Below are positions 15,968 through 20,676 of a stretch of 20,676 nucleotides of DNA, in pieces. The stretch spans positions 2,453 to 23,128 of the forward strand of contig JALHJD010000064.1 in the NCBI GenBank assembly GCA_022837185.1, in the 5' to 3' direction. The translations under genes and the position numbers were made by a program. The notes beneath the pieces were generated by a model. That model saw only the letters and a list, made by a program, of their open reading frames with translations, was not told the DNA's origin and ran no database searches. This DNA comes from Desulfobacteraceae bacterium. GTDB taxonomy: Bacteria; Desulfobacterota; Desulfobulbia; Desulfobulbales; Desulfobulbaceae. Every line of letters begins with the position of its first letter. Position 1 is the stretch's first letter.

Positions 15968-16145
15968 CATGTTTCCGCGCCCTTGGAAACCGGATTGTTG
16001 CAGCCCGGGTTGGACGGCGGCAAACCGGAAATTCAGCGGCATGGTGGAAAAGAGTACCCCGATGCTACCACATTATGGTACATATTTCATATAGAGTCGC
16101 GGGAAGTTTCAGTGCGAATATTGCCGTAAACCCAATGCACAGGCA

Positions 16146-16880
16146 ATGAATAAGGATTCTCTCGTGTTGCAACGGCGGAAAAACGAAAACAACGGGGACC
16201 TTTCCCTGCAAGGCGGGTTTCCGGATCCCGGCGCCTGTGATGTGCTCCGTGGCCAGCCGCGGGGAGACCGGCGCACCCCTTTTGCCGCTTTCAGAGCGGA
16301 AGAAGGGCAGGCCCCCCCGTACCGTTCTTTTCTGGCCCGGATCAAATACGACTCGCTGGATTCCCTCGATAAATGGGCCCTGTTGATTATCGCCCTGGCC
16401 ATCATCTATGGGGCCGCCCTGCTGGTTTCGGGCAACGGCCTGTCGCAGGCCGGGGAGGATGACCGGCGCCGGCAGCCGGCCCCCCAGCTTGTCATGAATC
16501 CGGAGCTGGACAATAAAATTCAGCAGGCCAGGGACCTTCTCGTCCGGGAAAACCTGGACAAAACGGAAATGCTGGTCGATTCCCTGCTCGGCGAGTTTCC
16601 CTATGAAGGGCGGCTCCACATGCTCAAGGGCGACATCCTGGTGCGCCGGCAGCAGCCTGTTGACGCCATGTACGCCTACAAGGAGGCGGTGGAGCTGCAC
16701 CCCGATTTCCTTGACAAAAAAGCCGAGCTGTTCCAGGGGAAAAAAATCAAGGTCACCGTCGAAGAGGCCCTGGCAGCCATCGAGGCCGGCTTGAAAGGGA
16801 ATCCGGACGACACCCTGATGAAGGGCCATCTGCAGACCGTGTACTTCATGAAGAGAAAACTGGCCGGAGGCTGCGGCTGA
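16146..16880 (+). CDS. Membrane-anchored TPR-like protein
   Basis: 244 residues. A ~75-residue polar N-terminal tail precedes one strong transmembrane helix (about 77-95, WALLIIALAIIYGAALLVSG). A C-terminal helical region carries tetratricopeptide-like repeats: LDNKIQQARDLLVRENLDKTE, YEGRLHMLKGDILVRRQQPVDAMYAYKEAVELHP, then VEEALAAIEAGLKGNPDDTL. TPR domains are protein-interaction platforms; here it probably faces the periplasm. The ATG at 16146 has only a weak AGG upstream, and a later non-ATG start nearer the helix is possible. The stop overlaps the next start by one base (TGATG), so it is translationally linked to the transporter and may assist its assembly or partner choice (inference). 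Confidence 0.75.
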   Translation: MNKDSLVLQRRKNENNGDLSLQGGFPDPGACDVLRGQPRGDRRTPFAAFRAEEGQAPPYRSFLARIKYDSLDSLDKWALLIIALAIIYGAALLVSGNGLSQAGEDDRRRQPAPQLVMNPELDNKIQQARDLLVRENLDKTEMLVDSLLGEFPYEGRLHMLKGDILVRRQQPVDAMYAYKEAVELHPDFLDKKAELFQGKKIKVTVEEALAAIEAGLKGNPDDTLMKGHLQTVYFMKRKLAGGCG

Positions 16881-18001
16881 TGGAAAAAATCAAACCCATG
16901 ATCCCGCTGTTTGTCCTCATGGGAGCCGTCCTCGGATCCGGGGCGGTCCTGCTGTCCTATTACGGCAACCCGGCCAATACCGGTCTCTGCGTTGCCTGCT
17001 TTATGGAGAACATTGCCGGCGCCCTCGGCTTTCACGACAACGTCCGCATGCAGTACCTCCGCCCGGAGATACTTGGCATAGTGCTCGGCGCGTTCGGGTT
17101 CTCGCTCTTCCGGCGGGAATTCAAGTCGAGCGGCGGGAGTTCGCCCCTGCTGCGTTTTCTGGTTGGCATGCTGCTGATCATCGGCTGCGCGGTCTTCATC
17201 GGCTGCCCGGTGAAAATGTTTCTGCGGCTTGCCGCCGGTGACCTCACCGCCCTGGCCGGCCTGGGGGGTTTGTTCGCCGGAGTCTATGCCGGGCTTGAAT
17301 TTATTGAAAACGGCTTCCGCCTCGGCCGGGCCGAGCGCGCCCCCAGGACCAACGGCCTGATCGTACCGGGGCTGATGCTGTTTCTCCTCGTCCTGGCGGT
17401 CGTGCAGCCGTTTTTCATCAACCAGAGCGGGAAAGGGTCGGCCGCCCAGTACGCCCCCTTCCTGCTGTCGCTCTGTGTCGGCCTGCTGATCGGCGCCCTG
17501 GCCCAGCGCACCCAGTTCTGCATCACCGGCGGCATGGCCCGGGTGTTTCTGCGGGGCCACCGGGACATCATGAACTGCCCGCGGTCCGTCGGCCTGCTGA
17601 TCAGCATCGCTTCATTCTTCGCTTTCGCCCTGGCGGCAAGCCTGCTGACCGGACAGTTCAACTTCGGCCTCCACGGTCAGCCGAGCTCCAACCTCAGTTT
17701 CGGCTGGGGCTTCCTCGGCATGTTCGTGGTCGGCTTCGGCTCGGTCCTGATCCGGGGCTGCCCGCTGCGGCAGCTGGTGGCGGCCGGCCAGGGTGACAAT
17801 GACGCGGGGGTCGCCGTCATGGGCATGCTGACCGGAGCGGCGCTGGTACAGAACTGGGGACTCGGCGGCACCGCCGAAGGCACCCCCCTGCAGGGCCAGG
17901 TTGCCATCCTGGCGGGTATCTGTCTGCTTTTTGCCATCGGCCTGATGAACAGGAGAAGAGGATATGGAATCGCGCCTGAATATCAAGTCGGTCTTGATTA
18001 A
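16880..18001 (+). CDS. yedE: YedE/YeeE-family transporter (putative selenium or sulfur-compound transporter)
   Basis: 373 residues, about nine to ten transmembrane helices. The YeeE/YedE signature appears in two halves: TGLCVAC (Cys37, Cys40) with IGCPVK (Cys109), and RTQFCITGG (Cys214) with RGCPLRQLV (Cys294). In characterised YeeE proteins, conserved cysteines in such short helices line the path for thiosulfate; the longer YedE branch, which this resembles, is commonly annotated as a putative selenium transporter on genomic association only. Both functions remain possible. No TusA/SirA-like gene lies adjacent in this window. The start overlaps the TPR stop by one base and the 3' end overlaps the next gene by 38 bases. 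Confidence 0.85.
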   Translation: MEKIKPMIPLFVLMGAVLGSGAVLLSYYGNPANTGLCVACFMENIAGALGFHDNVRMQYLRPEILGIVLGAFGFSLFRREFKSSGGSSPLLRFLVGMLLIIGCAVFIGCPVKMFLRLAAGDLTALAGLGGLFAGVYAGLEFIENGFRLGRAERAPRTNGLIVPGLMLFLLVLAVVQPFFINQSGKGSAAQYAPFLLSLCVGLLIGALAQRTQFCITGGMARVFLRGHRDIMNCPRSVGLLISIASFFAFALAASLLTGQFNFGLHGQPSSNLSFGWGFLGMFVVGFGSVLIRGCPLRQLVAAGQGDNDAGVAVMGMLTGAALVQNWGLGGTAEGTPLQGQVAILAGICLLFAIGLMNRRRGYGIAPEYQVGLD

Positions 18002-18959
18002 CATAGTGGTTGTCCTGCTGCTGGCCGTTTTTACCGGCTGCGGCAAACCCGAGGTGACTGAACTGTCCAGTCAGACCCTCGAGCAGGACACCTCCTGGAG
18101 CGGAGTCATCGTCATCAACGGCGACATCTATGTCCCGCCCGGGGTAACGCTGACCGTCGAACCCGGCACCATTGTCAGATTCAAAAAGATCGATGAAAAG
18201 AGCGATCAGAACCTTTTTCACCCTGATTCGCCCTACTATCCGGAGGCGGAGCTGATCATCAGGGGCCGGCTCATCGCCCGGGGCACGCCGGACAGACAGA
18301 TCGTCTTCACTTCCGCCGAGATGCGGCCCAACCCCGCCGACTGGGGGGCGCTTAATTTTCTCGGCTCCGACGGCAACGTGATCGAGCACGTCAAGATCTA
18401 CTGCGCCTACAACGGCATCCATGCCCACGGCAGTTCGGTCCATATCGCCAACAGCGAGTTCGCCCGGAACGGCGTGGCCATCAGCTTCAAAAAGGAAGAG
18501 GAGGAGCCGGGCGCGCCCTGGTTCGGCAAGCCCTCGGATATGCGGATCGTCAACAGCATCTTTGCCAACAACAAGGGCGGCATCGGCTGCAGAAATTCGA
18601 CGGCAGAAATCCTCCACAATGAAATCCGGGAGAACAAATTTTTCGGTATCTGGCCCAAGGAAGCGTGTGAAGCCCTGATCAGCTACAATGAGATAAAGGA
18701 CAATGACCGGGGTGTTTACCTCTACCAGGTCCAGGGAATGCAACTGGAACACAACAACATCTACAACAACCGCAGCTACGACATCGCCGTCGCCGAGGCC
18801 CAGGACTTTCCGGTCAACGCTCCCAACAACTGGTTCGGGACCACTGATCCGGTCAGGATCGCGGACAGGCTTTTTGACCGGGACGACGATGCCGACGTTG
18901 CCGAAATCGTGATCCAGCCGGTGCTTGCCGGACCCGTGGAGTGGAAGGCAAAATCATGA
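17964..18959 (+). CDS. Right-handed beta-helix lipoprotein (NosD-like repeats)
   Basis: 331 residues. The signal peptide ends with lipobox FTGC (Cys26), so it is a lipoprotein. The N-terminal mature part (WSGVIVINGDIYVPPGVTLTVEPGTIVRF) is the typical first rung of parallel beta-helix proteins. It continues with repeated N-rich rungs: VIEHVKIYCAYNGIHAHG, VHIANSEFARNGVAI, RIVNSIFANNKGGIG, AEILHNEIRENKFFGIW, ISYNEIKDNDRGVYL, LEHNNIYNNRSYDIAV, ending NNWFGTTDP. Similar proteins bind or process carbohydrates or, as NosD, help insert metal centres; no catalytic residues can be named here. The start (GGAGAAGAGGAT before the ATG) lies 38 bases inside the transporter gene, and the stop overlaps the MFS start by four bases. 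Confidence 0.85.
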   Translation: MESRLNIKSVLINIVVVLLLAVFTGCGKPEVTELSSQTLEQDTSWSGVIVINGDIYVPPGVTLTVEPGTIVRFKKIDEKSDQNLFHPDSPYYPEAELIIRGRLIARGTPDRQIVFTSAEMRPNPADWGALNFLGSDGNVIEHVKIYCAYNGIHAHGSSVHIANSEFARNGVAISFKKEEEEPGAPWFGKPSDMRIVNSIFANNKGGIGCRNSTAEILHNEIRENKFFGIWPKEACEALISYNEIKDNDRGVYLYQVQGMQLEHNNIYNNRSYDIAVAEAQDFPVNAPNNWFGTTDPVRIADRLFDRDDDADVAEIVIQPVLAGPVEWKAKS

Positions 18960-20266
18960 AAACCGAGGCAAAGGTTGTCTGGCTGGTCAGTTTTTCCCAT
19001 TTCATCACCCATGGGTACATGACCGTTCTCCCCGCGGTACTGATCGCCATTGCCGCCGAGCAGTCCATATCTTTCGTCGAACTGGGCCTGATCGCCAACA
19101 TCGGCTACTTTCTCTACGGCCTGGGGGCCTTTCCGGCGGGCTATCTGGCCGACCGCTGCGGCTCGAAAAAAATGATTACCATCGGCGCCCTGGGCATGGC
19201 GCTCTCCTCGCTGCTGGTCGGTTTCTCTACATCAACCCTGACCTTCGGGATCACCTATACCCTGCTCGGCATCTTCGCCAGCATTCACCACCCGGCCGGG
19301 GTGTCGCTCATTGCCCGGCGGATCAACGAGAAAAAGGGCAAAGCGCTCGGCCTGCACGGGGTGATGGGCAACATAGGCCTGTTTCTTTCCCCCCTGTGCG
19401 CCGCGTTCTGCATCATGCTCTTCGGCACCTGGCGGGCGGCGTATCTGTCGTACGGGCTCTTCGGACTGGTGTTTTTTCTTATCCTCTATTTTGCCAGGGT
19501 GGAAGGAGAGGAGAATTTTTTTCTCGCCCGTCCTTCCACCTGGTTCAGGAAAGCCGGCCAAAGGGCCGCGGAAAGTGGAACTGTGCCGGCGGGAACCACC
19601 CCGTCAGCCTCCATCTCGCCGGTACCGTTGTACATTTCCGCGGCCCTGCTGGTGCTGTACCTGGGCAGCATTCTTTCCGGCTTCATCTTCCGCGGCTCAC
19701 TCACTTTCCTCCCCGCCCTCTTTCAGCAGAACATCGCCGCCATCACCAACCATGATCAGCCCGTGGTCATGGCGGGGTATGCCGCCACCGCCGTTCTCTC
19801 CCTCGGCCTGATCGGCGCCTGGTTCGGGGGGTATATCAACGACAGGATCAGGCACCCCGAGCTCGTTCCCATCTTCATCTTCCTGGTGAGCGCCCCGGCC
19901 CTCTACTATGCGAGCCGCCTCACCGACATGCGGCTGGTGGCGGTCAGCGGCCTGTTCAGCCTCATCTATTACGCCTGGCAGCCGTCCCAGAACTATCTCA
20001 TTGCCAAATACACGAAGAAATCCTCCCATGGCATGGGCTTCGGGCTGAGCTTTTTCCTGATTTTCGGCATGGGCTCCCTGGCCACCACGACCGGCGGCTG
20101 GATGGCCGACAATTTCGGCGTGGACCGCTTTTACGCCCTGATGGCAATCGTCGCCTCCTGCGCCATGCTCGCCGCCCTCGCCGTCCTCCCCCTCCGCGCC
20201 TACATCCTCCGTTTCAAGCCGTCGGCCGGCCGCCCACAGCTGGCAGTCAATCGCATTGTTGAATGA
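18956..20266 (+). CDS. Major facilitator superfamily transporter (Fsr-like)
   Basis: 436 residues with about twelve hydrophobic helices. MFS marks: the loop 2-3 motif GYLADRCGSKK, and in the second half GGYINDRIRHPE. The opening (LVSFSHFITHGYMTVLPAVL) and SIHHPAGVSLIARR resemble the fosmidomycin-resistance-like branch, though substrate cannot be read from sequence. A hydrophilic central loop (about 185-220) separates two bundles. I choose ATG 18956, which overlaps the lipoprotein stop (ATGA), over GTG 18941. The last ~18 residues (after LRAYIL) are encoded by sequence that recurs downstream as a repeat core, so the C-terminus may have been replaced or extended by a repeat insertion. Last gene of the four-gene operon. 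Confidence 0.88.
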   Translation: MKTEAKVVWLVSFSHFITHGYMTVLPAVLIAIAAEQSISFVELGLIANIGYFLYGLGAFPAGYLADRCGSKKMITIGALGMALSSLLVGFSTSTLTFGITYTLLGIFASIHHPAGVSLIARRINEKKGKALGLHGVMGNIGLFLSPLCAAFCIMLFGTWRAAYLSYGLFGLVFFLILYFARVEGEENFFLARPSTWFRKAGQRAAESGTVPAGTTPSASISPVPLYISAALLVLYLGSILSGFIFRGSLTFLPALFQQNIAAITNHDQPVVMAGYAATAVLSLGLIGAWFGGYINDRIRHPELVPIFIFLVSAPALYYASRLTDMRLVAVSGLFSLIYYAWQPSQNYLIAKYTKKSSHGMGFGLSFFLIFGMGSLATTTGGWMADNFGVDRFYALMAIVASCAMLAALAVLPLRAYILRFKPSAGRPQLAVNRIVE

Positions 20267-20318
20267 TGCCCGTACCTGTTCTCCCGTAGGTTGGCGGTGA
20301 GCACGCGAACCCCAACGC
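20204..20318 (+). repeat. Partial copy of the MITE/REP-like repeat, overlapping the MFS 3' end
   Basis: The core (TTCAAGCCG... to CTGGCAGTCAATCGC, 20212-20255) runs through the end of the MFS reading frame; the right-hand palindromic end (CCGTAGGTTGGCGGTGAGC then GCGAACCCCAACGC) is at 20284-20318. The same order recurs at 20474-20585. The left inverted end seen in the next copy is not recognisable here, where MFS coding sequence lies. Confidence 0.75.
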
Positions 20319-20433
20319 AAATCACGGAATGCTGTTCAAAAATTGATCCCACCTTGTATCTTACAATTGTGATAATGGGTTACAGGTTCATTGGTTAGGC
20401 TGAGCCGGCGTATCCCAACCTGATCGCTCGGAA

Positions 20434-20585
20434 TTGTTGGGGTTCGCGGGGCTCACCGCCAACCTACACGGTTTCCATCTTCAACCCGGAGGATGGCCGT
20501 CGGCACATGGCTGTCAGTCGAATCGCCGAATTAAGCCATCGTCTGTTCTCCCGTAGGTTGGCGGTGAGCCTGCGAACCCCAACGC
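20434..20585. mobile_element. MITE-like element with ~35-base terminal inverted repeats
   Basis: Left end GTTGGGGTTCGC...CTCACCGCCAACCTAC (20436-20471) is the near-exact reverse complement of the right end (20551-20583), differing by about three small indels or changes. The ~80-base interior includes the core shared with the MFS 3' end, plus the linker CTGTTCTC directly before the right end, also shared with the first copy. No open frame of size is inside, so it would be non-autonomous. Each end is itself partly palindromic (GTTGG/CCAAC), as in REP elements mobilised by RAYT (TnpA-REP) transposases; no such gene is in this window. Confidence 0.65.
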
Positions 20586-20598
20586 GCAGCCAAACATT

Positions 20599-20676
20599 GT
20601 TGTTGGGGTTCATGAAATTCACCTACCGATGCATCCCCAGCTTCAAGCCGGCGGCCAACCGTCAGCTGGCAGTCAA
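20599..20676. repeat. Third, degenerate copy of the same repeat, cut by the window end
   Basis: A decayed left end (TTGTTGGGGTT at 20599-20609, ACCTAC at 20621-20626 region) is followed by the core again (CAGCTTCAAGCCGGCGGCC and CAGCTGGCAGTCAA, to 20676). The right end would lie outside the window. Confidence 0.6.

Noticed and set aside
16065..16829. 254-codon minus-strand frame opposite the TPR gene
   Set aside because: Antisense to a protein with a clear transmembrane helix and TPR pattern; no family features of its own.
1..20676. CRISPR arrays, tRNA or rRNA genes, integrase or transposase genes
   Set aside because: None seen by eye. The only regularly repeated sequence is the MITE/REP-like cluster at the right end, which has no CRISPR-like spacing.

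Overview
The window looks like chromosomal DNA of a moderately GC-rich (high-50s percent by eye) Gram-negative bacterium. The evidence is two lipobox lipoproteins, an OmpA-type peptidoglycan-binding domain, several Sec signal peptides and a FecR/CHASE2/HD-GYP signalling set. The gene mix and codon use would suit an anaerobic deltaproteobacterium (Desulfobacterota), but no rRNA, tRNA or housekeeping marker is present, so this is a weak inference.

Layout. (1) 74-3773, plus strand: a SNF2-family helicase and a SWIM zinc-finger protein, a common bacterial pair. (2) 3774-4758: a visibly AT-richer patch, mostly minus strand. It holds a small ORF with a Fic-inhibitor-like motif, an intact Xre/HigA-type antitoxin, and only the last 41 codons of its RelE/HigB-type toxin. 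(3) 4759-10058, minus strand: a tightly coupled four-gene SMC operon (kleisin-like, MukE-like, SMC-like ATPase, TOPRIM nuclease subunit) that I read as a compact JetABCD (Wadjet/MksBEFG-type) plasmid-defence system. (4) 10625-13691, plus strand: FecR-domain protein, OmpA-type lipoprotein, and a CHASE2-transmembrane-HD-GYP protein broken by an apparent small out-of-frame deletion near 11950. (5) 13742-15906: two divergently transcribed secreted proteins with carboxypeptidase-regulatory-like beta-sandwich repeats. (6) 16146-20266, plus strand: an overlapping four-gene operon of a membrane-anchored TPR protein, a YedE-type transporter, a beta-helix lipoprotein and an MFS transporter. (7) 20204-20676: a MITE/REP-like repeat cluster whose core also encodes the last ~18 residues of the MFS protein.

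How it fits together. Regions 1-3 look like a small defence or accessory island: nucleic-acid helicase, decayed toxin-antitoxin locus and Wadjet-like system. In the Jet operon the SMC-like motor, kleisin and MukE-like subunits would form a loop-extruding complex that hands small circular DNA to the TOPRIM subunit for cleavage. Region 4 looks like an envelope-sensing module ending in c-di-GMP turnover, probably disabled here unless the frameshift is a sequencing error. Region 6 looks like a transport operon, possibly for sulfur or selenium compounds.

The best candidates for a second look are the repeat-derived MFS C-terminus, the orphan antitoxin with its toxin stub, the compact Wadjet operon with an atypical ABC signature, the YedE/beta-helix/MFS operon, and the broken CHASE2-HD-GYP gene.
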